From Beroe forskalii (taxonomy: Eukaryota > Ctenophora > Nuda > Beroida > Beroidae): 64,000 nucleotides of DNA. Below the pieces are notes generated by a model, which was not told the origin of the DNA, searched no databases, and saw only the letters and a list, made by a program, of their open reading frames with translations. The position numbers were made by a program, and so were the translations under genes. The DNA is taken from assembly GCA_011033025.1 (NCBI GenBank), contig WFMF01000442.1, positions 62,001 to 126,000 on the forward strand. Reading direction: 5' to 3'. This document shows, in pieces, positions 1 to 24,300 of the stretch (the stretch's first letter is position 1; each line of letters starts with the position of its first letter).

Positions 1-778
1 ACAGATACTTTGCTGCAAATTCTAACCTTAGCATTTCACATAACAATATCATTTGAACTTGAAGCGACGGCAATTGTGGCCACCTGCTGCCGTAATATTT
101 TGGTGAAAACGATAGTCCAACAGGGCCAGTTCGAACTGCACTTTGCGCGTTTTTTTGTGCGCACAGAGTAAGTTTGCGAATTGCGTGGCGTAGACATATA
201 AATAACATGTTTGTACGCCGCGCAAACGTAAACCGCGCACACAAAACAACAAAATACGCGCAAACTACAGTTCGAAATGCCATCGAGAATGGCACTGGCC
301 AGGCTAGATGATGTTATAAGGAAGTGTAACCTCTACGGCTAATTCACTACTGAAGTTAACAAATTTACGACCTGCAAATATGGAAACAGTTATAAGAGTC
401 TCAGACTCGGCAGAAATCAGTTACTTTCGGCGACTTTTGTCCACAGTTTATCGGCAAAATGACCGTCATATAATTGATATATAAACGCCAACAGAACGTC
501 CACTCTCTGCAATGTAGCGGAATTCTAAAATATCTTTTTTCGATAGAATTCTGCTTTATAGTTTGTGGCAGATCTCCCGCCACGACAGATCATTTACCAA
601 TAAAGACGCGCCAAATTGTGTGCTTTCGATAGAATCTATGTAGAAAGTCGACGCGCGAACAGGAAATCCGCGCGTCTTTTTCAAGCCCACCGGTAATCGA
701 GCGATCTGCACACACATATAAGGCGTAATACGTGAGACACGCTGTCTACCGTTTGTCTACCGTCTGTCTACAGGCTGT
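1..778. other. Region 3' of the kinesin gene
   Basis: It holds the kinesin 3' untranslated region (stop at 779), a short stop-codon repeat at 741-784 and a MITE-like repeat at 126-280. I see no other gene and no convincing minus-strand polyadenylation signal. Confidence 0.5.
126..280. mobile_element. MITE-like repeat with imperfect terminal inverted repeats, copy 1
   Basis: CAGTTCGAACTGCACTTTGC at the left faces GCGCAAACTACAGTTCGAA at the right, and the inside contains ACATGTTTGTACGCCGCGC. Related copies lie at 45021-45140 and 50325-50415. The length of about 155 bp without a gene fits a non-autonomous DNA transposon. Confidence 0.6.

Positions 779-784
<6 letters not shown>
741..784 (-). repeat. 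Short tandem repeat containing the kinesin stop codon
   Basis: On the coding strand the unit AACGGTAGACA recurs about three times with one variant, and the first unit supplies the CGG-TAG end of the kinesin frame. The exon end has therefore been duplicated outward into the 3' untranslated region. Confidence 0.6.
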
Positions 785-12835
<12,051 letters not shown>

Positions 12836-13176
12836 TGCCTATCCTAGAAGTATTCGAAATCAAAATCACATGCACACACAGGTCACAAATATTTAAAACA
12901 AAAACAGTGTTTAAAGTATTACAAATCTTATTGATTTTACCTTCTTTGATACCTCCAAAGATTGCCAATATTTTGATGAACACATGATTACTAATACTAT
13001 CAATCTGGGGTTGACACTATTATCAATAATGAACTTAGAACATCCAAAAATGAAAGCAAGTGTAATTTCTTAGACAATGATACCCAGACAAGAATCTTAA
13101 AAAGTTTGCAATTCATCCAAACAATTCTAACAAATATATCACATCAGAAAAGTTAAAAAATCTTAAAAATGGTATT
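12836..13176. promoter_or_regulatory. Kinesin promoter / Tim 3' region
   Basis: Only 341 bp separate the Tim stop codon from the kinesin ATG. The kinesin 5' untranslated region and promoter, and the Tim 3' end, must share it unless the kinesin has an upstream non-coding exon. No TATA box stands out. Confidence 0.4.
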
Positions 13177-13401
13177 TCACTGGGTGTTCCTTTCCATAGC
13201 CATAGCATTATACTCTTGTACTCTTGTCAACAGTCTTGCATTTATTTTCAAGAATTTATCTGAGCAGTTACCAGTACACTTGTCTTCTTTTTCACTGATC
13301 TCCCGATTACTCATATCTGTTATACATAAGTTAAAACAAAGTTGGGCACACTTGTTGTAGTTACCAAGGAACTCTCTGAATGACTCAATATTATCTCCCA
13401 T
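13177..13401 (-). CDS. Small Tim chaperone of the mitochondrial intermembrane space (Tim9/Tim10B type)
   Basis: A single-exon reading frame of 74 residues begins MGDNIESFREFLGNYNK. It carries the twin CX3C signature, CFNLC and CTGNC, separated by 15 residues, the spacing of Tim9 and Tim10B; the cysteines would form two intramolecular disulfides. A further cysteine pair member lies just before the first motif (CAQLC). The ending VQEYNAMAMERN recalls the Tim9 C-terminal helix. Small Tims form hexamers that shuttle hydrophobic precursors from TOM to TIM22 or SAM. I chose the ATG at 13401; a reading frame 12 bp longer would need TTG. The length is slightly short for Tim9 (about 89 residues). It lies 341 bp upstream of the kinesin start in the same direction, so that gap must hold its 3' end and the kinesin promoter. 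Tim9 and Tim10B are hard to separate by eye. Confidence 0.82.
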   Translation of the reverse strand: MGDNIESFREFLGNYNKCAQLCFNLCITDMSNREISEKEDKCTGNCSDKFLKINARLLTRVQEYNAMAMERNTQ

Positions 13402-13846
13402 AGCTATTCTCAAATGTAGTGTTTGTGAATTGGAATATGAAGGTATTCTGCATACTGCTTCAAAGTGAAATTTAGGTGTCTAATTTTTCAAATCAAATTT
13501 AATTAATTAAATAATCAATCATTTCAAATAATTTTAAACTCAATGACACTACTGATTACCATCTGATTTGAGGATGATTAACATTCATACAAAGATCCTG
13601 AAGATCCCTATGAAATGCGTCCTTGAATATCAATAGTATTAGAATCGGAAAAGGTGGACTACCAAGGATAGCTTGGCACGTTTATCGCTTTTATGAGTGA
13701 GGATTTCCCCGAATCTCGAACCATGGATGTCACGAATGACAGGCACAGCTGTTGTCCACTTCCTGTAAAGTAGAATAAAATAAACCTTGTTTGATATGAT
13801 TGATCTTAGTCTTAGTAGTCTTAGTAAAATGGCCAAGGTCGGTTTA
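13402..13846. other. Upstream region of the Tim gene
   Basis: It contains an open minus-strand stretch after a TTTACAG at about 13763-13769 (KWTTAVPVIRDIHG...). This could be an upstream exon but resembles nothing I know. Otherwise nothing is seen. Confidence 0.3.
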
Positions 13847-14348
13847 ATCAACCAGGCCGGTGGCAGCCATGCAGAGCATGGAGACTTCCCTATACACTAG
13901 GCCAAGGGTTCGAACTCCTGGGTGGTTTTTAGGCCACCCGACTGCGGGGTTATATCCTGGGCTGAGAGCACAATCCAGTCCTGGACCACACAGGTCTGGG
14001 ATTCCCTGCGCCCTGGCTTCAAGTCGGGGCTTGCCTGCAGATTAGGTCAGCTATCAGCCGGAGGTGGCTATGTACCACCTCCCTTCGTCTAGTGGATCAC
14101 AGGGTGGCCTGACCCAGCCAGACTGTGTAAATAATATTCCCATCGATTGGGATTTAACTTGGCTCAATGGGCAAAGCCCAGTTCCAGGATACTGCCTGGA
14201 ACAGAAGGAAAGTACTGTTGATAGTGATTTAAATGTTGTTATTGTTGCAGTTGTTGTCGTTATATTTGCTGTTGTTGCTGTTTTGTTGATGTTGTTTTGG
14301 GCAGAGCATGGGTTCTTTGACTATCCTTTGTTCGGCTCAGGTAAATAA
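13847..14348 (+). mobile_element. tRNA-derived SINE
   Basis: A clear pol III B box (GGTTCGAACTCC) at about 13898 follows a weaker A-box-like segment. A non-tRNA body and a GTT-rich simple tail (TTGTTGTCGTTATATTTGC and similar, ending near 14300) come next. The 94-residue open frame across it is a by-product of the repeat. Confidence 0.6.
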
Positions 14349-15553
14349 ACATATATAAAATGGTTAAATTATATTCTTGTGTTTGAGAAAAGAGAATTTG
14401 AAAACACGTTATCAAGCTGACATTGAGGCGAAAATATCGAAAAAAATGAACATGTAGCGTTTTAAGCCTTTTTATAACTGTAAAAGCAAAGTGTAAATTG
14501 GAAGCAGCCTACTAGCTGTGTGTTTAGTGGGACCAGAGCTACATTACAAGTTACACGCATGAAAATACTCGCAGCATTATATCATGAATTATGAAACCGT
14601 TATCAGTGAAATACCTTTATAAAAGGCTGAGTGTGATACACAAATTACACGCAGGTGATTCAGAATTGAAATAGACACATAAAATCTTTTAGGAATAAGA
14701 TAAGCCGTATAAAACTTGTCATATATGTTAGTGTATAGATCCATGATGATCAACAGCTTCAGGGAAATATCTTCTCAAAGACATTACATTCAAGTTCAGT
14801 TAATACTCCGCTTTTGGTATGAGATTTAGGTAGGTTGAAGTTACATTTTTAAGTGAAAAGTTGATATTTTTATTAGGAGAGTGCTAGCCAGTATTCGATA
14901 CTATGTGTATTGCTGTTTCATTTGAACAGAATACAGGGTCTAGTCTAGCATTTTGGACGTTAGAAATTTTCCTGTTTAGGGAAGATCCATGAAGGTTGTT
15001 CATTAATCATGATAACATTGCTAAATCAGATTTATTGGGGAGTTATCCATTCCATATGGGCAGCAGTATATCATAGGTATTTAATTAAACAGTCTATAAT
15101 ATGTATAAGCATTTGTTGCTTGACGGATTTGGTGAGGTAATGAGACTTAGCTGGTTTGAAGTACAGAGTACCCAGCAGGTGAGGGTGATGAAAGTGGGGG
15201 AAAAAGAGAAGAGTTTACTTACTGGTTCTTGCAGAAAGTTGGACAGTTAAAGGGGTGAATAATGCAACCAGGAGTCCCCAATGTAACTGCTGCTTCCAGA
15301 AGGAAACAAAATAAATCTTGCTGCAATAGTGCTGAGGGACTTTGGGAGGGATTTGGACCCCTTTACTACTTAGCTTTATCTCATCAGGGGTTTTTGAGAA
15401 GCCTTTGAGAGTTGGGGGAGGAAGTCATATTGGATGTTGTGTTGTACAAATTGAGTACTGGTCTGTCCATGTTGTTACAGTATATAATATGTATGGGTTG
15501 ATAATCTCTTTGAGGATAGACTTGGTTAGTGTACCTGTATTATAATGGATTAA

Positions 15554-15628
15554 GTAACAAGAATTGCGCCTGCCAGCACAACTCTTGTTTGTCCATTGTT
15601 CCTGTATGCAGGCGCTTAATTTCCCTCC
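15554..15628 (+). repeat. Dispersed hairpin repeat, copy 1
   Basis: AACAAGAATTGCGCCTGCC, then TGTATGCAGGCGCTTAATTT. A second copy lies at 53457-53532. GCGCCTGC and GCAGGCGC can pair into a hairpin. Confidence 0.6.
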
Positions 15629-16375
15629 CCCATGGTGCTTGAAGTTAATGTTTGCTTGCATGATACAACACGTACATGCTGTCTTACTTCTAGTGAGAGT
15701 ATAACCTTAGCTAAAAAACGGGTGCAGTTATACTGTTGCATTTATTGCAAAAGGCTGGTGCGTAAGAGATCCAAATATTTTCGTATCTATATCACATGAA
15801 ATTTCAATATGGCGCTATCATCTGGCAGTGAAATATCAACATGGGTTGACGCATAACACATTAACATCAGTCAAACAGTTATTATTTGACAAACCCTGTC
15901 AAACTTTTCAGAGGGCCCTCGCACCTCGGACTTCGACTTGATTGAAGATGGAAACAATTATTTCAATTTGACGCTTTCATGTTTGCCTTTTCAATAAAAT
16001 TAAACAGCTCTTGGACAATGGACGCTCTACCTTATTGATATTCATTCCACTGTAATCGTTACTAGTTGCATATATGCAGGTACTTTGATATATATTTTGA
16101 CTCATTCTGCGCCCAGAACATACACAGTCACAATACATGATCTAAAGTGTGAAGTTAATACGGCCCAAGAGTTGAAGCAAATGTATGAGTTGCTAGGAGA
16201 ATACGTCTGTAAAGACGTTGGAGTAACACTTTATGACGTTTTTACCAAACTTTTGATGTAATTTTACACCACTTTTATGACGTTTTTACACCACAATCAT
16301 TTTCCGGGCACTTTTCAGAAATTACAGTAGTTGTATTGCAAACCTGGACTATACACATATCCTATTTATCACCTT

Positions 16376-16452
16376 CCCAAACCACGATCTCTGCTAACCC
16401 TCTTCAATGCCTTTTTGTAAAACAAAAAAGCGTTGGGGAGGGAAAAAATATC
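16376..16452 (+). repeat. Dispersed repeat family B, partial copy
   Basis: GATCTCTGCTAACC followed by AATGCCTTTTTGTAAAACAA is shared with the copies at 16995-17130 (opposite strand) and 54655-54785. Confidence 0.6.
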
Positions 16453-16994
16453 AAAACAAGATATGTAGAAAGAGTGGGAAAGGGTGGTTATAAAGTAAAA
16501 TTAAAGTTATTAAATACTTACGAGGGATTGGGTAGTGAGGTTTAAATGATACTTAGCTGGTGAGTGGTACAAGAGAGTACCCAGCAGGTGAAAGGTGTGG
16601 ATGATACCAACTACATGGGGAAGTGCAGTTGGCACACTCGGGAGGGGGAGGTGCGTGAGGCCCCAACTGGAACAATCCAGGTCCCTGCCCCTGATATGAT
16701 TGATCTTTGTAGTGAAATGCAGAAATCACAGAAAATGAATGATTCTTATGAAAAATGAAAATAGCAAATCAAATATTTTCAATATAAATAACTAAACAGT
16801 TCAATTGAGAAATGCTACAGTATCGAGTATAAAGTATAAATACATGATTAATTCATGATTTTGATTGATCCATGGACAAAACAGTCCACAGAAATCCAAC
16901 TAAAGCATTGAGGTCTGAGAAGCCAGGAAGACTTAATTGAAATAGAACAAAAATTTAAGCTTGATAATTTTACATACAAAGAAAATAATTTTAT

Positions 16995-17130
16995 ATATTT
17001 TTTCCTGTTCCCAATCGCGTTTTTGTTTTACAAAAAGGCATTGAGAATAGGTTAGCAGAGATCGCGTTTTGTGGAGGTTGTGTGTATACTACCTTTACGC
17101 GTACTGTTAAATCTGAAATAGGTGGTGTGC
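16995..17130 (-). repeat. Dispersed repeat family B, inverted copy
   Basis: The reverse complement reads ACCACCTATTTCAGATTTAA, GGTAGTATACACACAACC, GATCTCTGCTAACC and ends CGATTGGGAACAGGAAAAAA. It is nearly identical to 54655-54785 and forms a 0.6-kb-spaced inverted pair with 16376-16452. Confidence 0.65.
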
Positions 17131-17339
17131 TGAAATTGGTGATCGTCGTCGTATGCATGTCACTTTTTCGATCAACTGCTCCTTTATATTAATATCACTC
17201 GTGTCAGAGTAGCTTGGTGTTGTGGCATCCTTCGCATTATGGGCTGCAGCTAGCTAACTGGGCTACCTTGTAGGTTCCCCTAACCAGGGGCGTCGCGAAA
17301 CGCTTGCCGCGCCGCGCACTCTATGCGCGTCACCAGGGT

Positions 17340-17645
17340 CCTGGTTAGGGCAACCCGCATAGGTGTTCGTACGCGCGCCGCGCAACGCAGACAGGGATAT
17401 ATAACGTGTTTAGCAAGGATCATGATTTTGCGCTGCACTTGCAACTAGTGCTGAACCAGTGTCGTTTCGTGACGCCCGTCATGGCCCCCTGATAAGCAAA
17501 ATTGAAATAACCCAATTTAATAATTTATTTGTTGCTTTGATCATTCCTTTCCTAAGCCCGCATAGGTGTGTGTACGCGCCGCGCGCTTCCCTACGGAAGC
17601 GCGCCGCGCGAGCCACACAGGGATATACGTGTTTAGCAAATCATT
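17340..17645. repeat. Two direct copies of a GC-rich unit
   Basis: GCATAGGTGTTCGTACGCG ... CAGGGATATATAACGTGTTT at about 17350-17415 recurs as GCATAGGTGTGTGTACGCG ... CAGGGATATACGTGTTT at about 17560-17635, each around a GC-rich hairpin core in AT-rich DNA. Confidence 0.6.
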
Positions 17646-18361
17646 CCTGGTTTCTTGTAATTCAATTAAATTTAACATTTTTGATTTATAGTGACTAATT
17701 ATATATATAGTGACTTTCCATTTGTTGCAGCAGCCCATGGTATGGTTAGGTCAAATCATATATAAATTCCTAGCCAGACGTTGCCTGCTTCGCGCGCGCG
17801 AGGGGGCCAGGCAACGCCTGGCAATAAATTCCTATTTCCTACTTCCTAGTGTTAATGAAATTTTATGTCACTATCAACTGTCTCAAATTATGTATGCCTA
17901 GACAACAACTGCCTTTAATTTTATATGTTTAGACTGTTCATGTTGATGGGATTTCATGGGTGTGTTTAGGGGCCATCCATAAAGGACGTCCGCAAAATTT
18001 CGGCCATTTCAGACCCCTCAGTCCCTCCCCCCTTGTCTGCAGACGTTCGGTTTAATACCATAATTTATTCTATTTCTATTTCTATCCAGAAACCCCTCCA
18101 TCAAATAGAAAATAAAATTTATGTAATCTAAATTTCATTTCGTATTTGCATTTGTATGGAAAATTTTTGTGACCTACTTTTCATTTATTTCCTTACTAAA
18201 TTTCAATTATTGGATGGGAACATTCATAGCTATATTGCCCAATAGTGATATGTTTCATTCTTTAATTGTTGTTATATTTGCTGCACTCTCATTTTTGATC
18301 AATTGATTTTCATTTAAAGAATAAATTTGAGGTAGTAATCCTATATGTCTAACCAAATTAT

Positions 18362-21300
18362 ATGAGCAATAATCTAATTGCACAAGAAATTACCCATAAT
18401 AGAAGTGAAAAGACTAATCTGGGAGATGGTTTACCATGTAATGAAGGAATAGATCCTGATTCCCTACCAGACATTTCTCATGGATCATGTGATAAAGAGA
18501 ACCAGAGAAAAGATTCGGGTGTTACTGCTACCAAGAATCACTCAATTTCTTTGACAAGTGACAATTCTGAAAAGAAAAATCCTAATAACACATGTTCTGA
18601 GTTGAATCATATCAAGGCAGCAGGAATAGATACTGATTTGTCAAACTCTGAAAATGATGAAAATCAAGCTAAATGCATTCATGATTCTGAAAGTGGTCAT
18701 GGTACTGTCAAACAAATCCAGAAAACAATACCATTAGCACCCAATCATGAAATTCTTCATAGGAAACCTCCAAAACGTTTCAGCAAAAATACTGATATTT
18801 CAAATATGAAGGTTAAATCAGATTTGAGCCCAGAAAAAGAAGTGTTCTATGATAATCACAGAAAATCTAAAGATATTGATTATGAAAATGTTCATGAAGC
18901 TCTTCAAGCATGGAGTTCTGATGAGGAATATCCAATTGACAAAACTCCAAGGAAAGGTAAGTTTCCACTTCAATTGATCACATTGATGGATTGTCTCATG
19001 ATGAATGTAAAAATTTGAATTGATTTTCGCAATTTTAAAGTGTTCACAAATTAATTTTCTTCCAGAAAATGATCCTGTGAAGTGTGTTTTGTGTGGATTC
19101 TTAACAATGCGCTGTTCTGAATTCATAAGCCACATCAAGGAACACCACATCCAAGAAACTGCACCCAACAAGATTAAAAGGTGAGGTTCAAATGTTGGCA
19201 TCCAATGAGTGATTAACTGACAAATTATCCTAAATTATCGTATGACTTTGAAATGTAAGCCAATATTTGATGATTTTTAATAATGGCATATTTCACAGTG
19301 TTAGATAATTGTACTATTAGTACTTAACATAACATTGCTGGGTGGCATCGTTATCAACAGTCTTCATGGTTCTTGAAGTGCTATCCCTCAGTACAAACAA
19401 GAAGTTTATCACTATATAGATCATTTGAGAAACTATTATCTGTAAATATGCATAAATTGTAAAATTATATTCATTTTTTTTTCAAAATGAACAAATAAAT
19501 TGGCTTACTTTATTTTTGATTAAATTTATGTTGGACCAGAACCAACTTTATCATCCTTTTTAGGACACCACCAAAACCAAAGTCCTGTCCCTTCTGCTAC
19601 TATACCTCCCTGTGGACCCTACACGTTGTCCTACATCAGATCATCTACCACCCTGAACAGAGATATGGGCTGCAGTTTTATAGCAATCCTTCTTGGAACA
19701 CCCCTCCTTACAGGTTTTGTGTGGTTTTAACCTCATCTACTAAACATTCTGTGATACATAAACAATGTTTTATGTTATACTTTCAACTGTCAGTTCTGTT
19801 AAGCTGTTCTGTTTAACAGTAAAGGGACGGCTGTATGGCAAAAATGCCCGCACACACATAAACCGTTATGTGGCGAAGCCATTTTTAAAGCTAGAGTTCT
19901 GGTTTTTTCAGTAGCTTAGGTTTTGCCTATCTAGTACACGACAAAATTAAAATCATTCCTGTGGTTTAATTAATTTCTTAATGAGAGCTAATTCAATTGA
20001 GGAGGGTGTAAAAAAGATGCCGGAATCTGCTGTATGGCAAATTTGCCCGACGGCTAGGATGATGTAACTCAATTATCCTGCGATCTATGGAAGAGAATCT
20101 CGTGTTACGCACAGTGCACTCGTGTTAAGTGTAACATACTCGTGGGGTGAGCTCTTGTGACACACTCGTGTTTAGTGTAACATACTCGTGGGGCGAGCTC
20201 TTGTGACACACTCGTGTTTAGTGTAACATACTCGTGGGGCGAGCTCTTGTGACACACTCGTTTTGAGTGTAACATACTCATTGGGCGAGCTCTTGTGACA
20301 CACTCGTGTTTAGTGTAACATACTCGTGGGTCGAGCTCATGTGACACACTCGTGTTTAGTGTAACATACTCGTGGGGCGAGCTCGTGTTACACACTCGTG
20401 TTGAGTGTAACATACTCGTGGGCGAGCTCTTGTGACACACTCGTTTTGAGTGTAACATACTCATTGGGCGAGCTCTTGTGACACACTCGTGTTTAGTGTA
20501 ACATACTCGTGGGTCGAGCTCTTGTGACACACTCGTGTTGAGTGTAACATACTCGTGGGGTGAGCTCTTGTGACACACTCGTGTTACGTGTAACATACTC
20601 GTGGGGCGAGCTCTTGTGACACACTCGTGTTTAGTGTAACATACTCGTGGGGCGAGCTCTTGTGACACACTCGTTTGAGTGTAACATACTCGTGGGCGAG
20701 CTCTTGTGACACACTCGTGTTGAGTGTAACATACTCGTGGGGCGAGCTCTTGTGACACACTCGTGTTTAGTGTAACATACTCGTGGGTCGAGCTCGTGTT
20801 ACACACTCGTGTTGAGTGTAACATACTCGTGGGGCGAGCTCTTGTGACACACTCGTTTTGAGTGTAACATACTCATTGGGCGAGCTCTTGTGACACACTC
20901 GTGTTTAGTGTAACATACTCGTGGGCGAGTCACACACTCGTGTTGAGTGTAACATACTCGTTGGGCGAGCTCTTGTGACACACTCGTGTTTGAGTGTAAC
21001 ATACTCGTGGGCGAGCTCTTGTGACACACTCGTGTTTAGTGTAATATACTCGTGGGGCGAGCTCTTGTGACACACTCGTTTTGAGTGTAACATACTCGTG
21101 GGGCGAGCTCTTGTGACACACTCGTGTTTAGTGTAACATACTTGTGGGTCGAGCTGTTGTGACACACTCGTGTTTAGTGTAACATACTCGTGGGCCGAGC
21201 TCGTGTTGAGTGTAACATACTCGTGGGGCGAGCTCTTGTGACACACTCGTTTTGAGTGTAACATACTCGTGGGGCGAGCTCTTGTGACACACTCGTGTTT

Positions 21301-24300
21301 AGTGTAACATACTCGTGGGTCGAGCTCGTGTTACACACTCGTGTTGAGTGTAACATACTCGTGGGGCGAGCTCTTGTGACACACTCGTTTTGAGTGTAAC
21401 ATACTCATTGGGCGAGCTCTTGCGACACACTCGTGTTTAGTGTAACATACTTGTGGGGCGAGCTTGTGTGACACACTCGTGTTTAGTATAACATACTCGT
21501 GGGGCGAGCTCGTGTTGAGTGTAACATACTCGTGGGGCGAGCTCTTGTGACACACTCGTGTTTTGAGTGTAACATACTCATTGGGCGAGCTCTTGTGACA
21601 CACTCGTGTTTAGTGTAACATACTCGTGGGGCGAGCTCTTGTGACACACTCGTGTTGAGTGTAACATACTCGTGGGGCGAGCTCTTGTGACACACTCGTG
21701 TTTAGTGTAACATACTCGTGGGGCGAGCTCTTGTGACACACTCGTGTTTAGTGTAACATACTCGTGGGGCGAGCTCTTGTGACACACTCGTTTTGAGTGT
21801 AACATACTCATTAGGCGAGCTCTTGTGACACACTCGTGTTTAGTGTAACATACTCGTGGGTCGAGCTCGTGTTACACATTCGTGGCGAGCTCTTGTGACA
21901 CACTCGTGTTTAGTGTGACATACTCATTGGGCGAGCTCTTGTGACACACTCGTGTTTAGTGTAACATACTCGTGTGGCGAGCTCGTGTGACACACTCGTG
22001 TTTAGTGTGACATACTCGTGGGGCGAGCTCGAAATCGAACTCCTTTATTCGAGCGGATTCGTGTATCAGAATTGGGTAAAGGAGTAACAGCCTCTATGAG
22101 TAAATATGTAACGACTTACAGGTAGATACCAGCATCTAGGTAAGAAGGTAGGTACCTATAGTGTAGCGGATACGTCTCAGCACGGCTTCAATCAACTCAT
22201 TAATTAAAATTATTGATTTCCTTAAATAAATGGCATCATACCTAAATCCTCGCCGTATTTGAAGCATTGGAGCATCACTGTGTATCTACTCCCGTCACCC
22301 AGTGGCCTGCTTCAAGAATCAAACCGGATATTATTGTGTGTAAACCTTGTGTGTGTAAACCTTGTGTGTAGCATTCTACTACAGTGGTGTGACTTGATTG
22401 AATGACACACAAAATTGATTGTTATTCTTTCAAGAGAAAACGATGAAGGTGTGAAACACTACCGCAATCAAAGGAATGCGGGCCGTGACAGATCTAATTA
22501 CGCGCCCACACATAGCGGCTAGTAGGAAATATATAGATTGATGCTGATCGAATTAACGACAGAGTAAAGTGCAGAGGGGAACCACTGGTATAGTTTAGCC
22601 GATGTTTTTTCGAAAACTAATGAAAGCTGATTACAGATCCTTGTTGAGATTGAAATGGGTTTTTCAGAGATATAAATTATACCTTCAAAAGACATCGGGA
22701 AATTGTAGGGCAAATTTGCCATACAGCCGTCGACTCTATATAACGTTCAGTCCACTTCGTGTTAAAGCTGTTTTGTAACTACCTAATGTTTGAAATCCAT
22801 GCATAGTATAGCAATTAGTTTCTATATATACTAAAATCTATCTGCTTCTATATACTTCAATCTATCTGCTTGAAAAACTGCACTACCGACTGCAGTGTTC
22901 TTTACACTGCAGTGTTATGTTTCCTGTCTTTGAAATGTCATTCTCCTCAGGTCACTGTACTACAAGTTAAGGCAAAGCAAAACCCTGTCTGGTAAGCTTA
23001 CCCTGCCTCCTGACCCCTTTGCTAACTCTTGCCTTCCTCTTCTAGACGACCTACCACGTGGTGTCAAATTGTCTGGAGTCAAAGTGTCAGATGTTCTGAA
23101 AGTCACTCAATCTGTACTTTCTAAACTTGTTTCAAGGGCCGTGGACGACTATATCATTTCCAAGAAAAAGTGCTCTAGAGCACCCAATAATGACAGATTA
23201 TTGGAAAATATTGCATCTGATAACTTGCTGATGGATGAATTGGAGCGTTGGTCGTGTTACTCAGCCTCCAAATTATCTGATAGAATGGAGAAAATAAGTC
23301 AGATAAGATATAAGAAGTGTAATTCTCAAGAGAGTGATGTTATGAAATCATTTGAGGCGATGTTGAAGAGAAGATTCTGTTGGTTTTGTTGCACAGAGTC
23401 GGGTTCGGATTATAAGAATAAGGAGTTCCCACACATAGATCCTGCTCAATACGGAGCATTTCGGAGTGTCCGTGCCACTACCGAGCACCTTGTCTGTCAC
23501 ATGAATCTCAGGATTTACTTGTCTTGGGAGGAAAGCTGTGGTGATTCGTGTGCCTTTACGTCCAAGAAAAAGCTTCTGGAACATGTTTCGCTGACCCGAA
23601 CTATTGCACACAGAAGAGACAGCAGCGTGAGGGAAGCGGTAAGGAATAGAGACAATGTGTTGAAAAAAGAACAGGAGAAAACGTTAAGAAATTATAGAAA
23701 GTGGGTGTTAAGAAAAGAACTGAATACGAAAAGGTATAAAGACAATATGCTGAGCAAAGAAAAGTCAAATACGAAAAGAAGTAGGAACAAGTTCCAGGTT
23801 GTTGTTCCAAATGATGAAAACATCAATAAGGGTATGAGGAAGCAAATTCCGTCTCGGCTCAATTCACTTACGGAACGAAAGTCTGGATCGAATGTCATCA
23901 GAGCGTCCAATAATCGAGCAAGGAAGAAAGTTGTCAATTTGCATGATCCTGAAACTGTTTCTCCATTAGATACGTGTCGGATTGTTACCGTGAATCCTGA
24001 CAGATCCGATGATTCCCTTTCTTTCGAAGAAACCCGTTACAACTTCTACCTTTACGTTCGTTTGGGTGTCTACCCCAGGTTGCCAGCCCAGTCGACTGCT
24101 GTGATACGAAGTGTCACCATTAGACCACGCGAAGTTGCTGTTCTCGCACAAACACAGAACCCCGCTACCTTTCTTCTTGTGCCCGTGGTACCTGTTCCCG
24201 TGGTTCCTGTTAATCCTGTCCCCGTGGTTCCTATTGTTCCTGTTTCCGTGATCCCTGCCGATCTTGCAGCTCCGGTTTTAACACCTAATGTGGTATCTGT

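Larger units (their letters stand above)
14349..18361. other. Intergenic region rich in dispersed repeats
   Basis: No gene is supported. It includes related modules at 15140-15190 and 16545-16590 (GAGTACCCAGCAGGTGA), repeat family members at 15554-15628, 16376-16452 and 16995-17130, and GC-rich duplicated units at 17340-17640. Confidence 0.5.

Noticed and set aside
14064-14348. 94-codon frame with a hydrophobic stretch (VVIVAVVVVIFAVVAVLL)
   Set aside because: The hydrophobic run is the translation of the GTT-rich SINE tail.
20105-21811. Several long minus-strand open frames (up to 239 codons) in the satellite
   Set aside because: They follow the 46-bp period (three units give one 46-residue period) and have no start context, introns or family; they are repeat artefacts.
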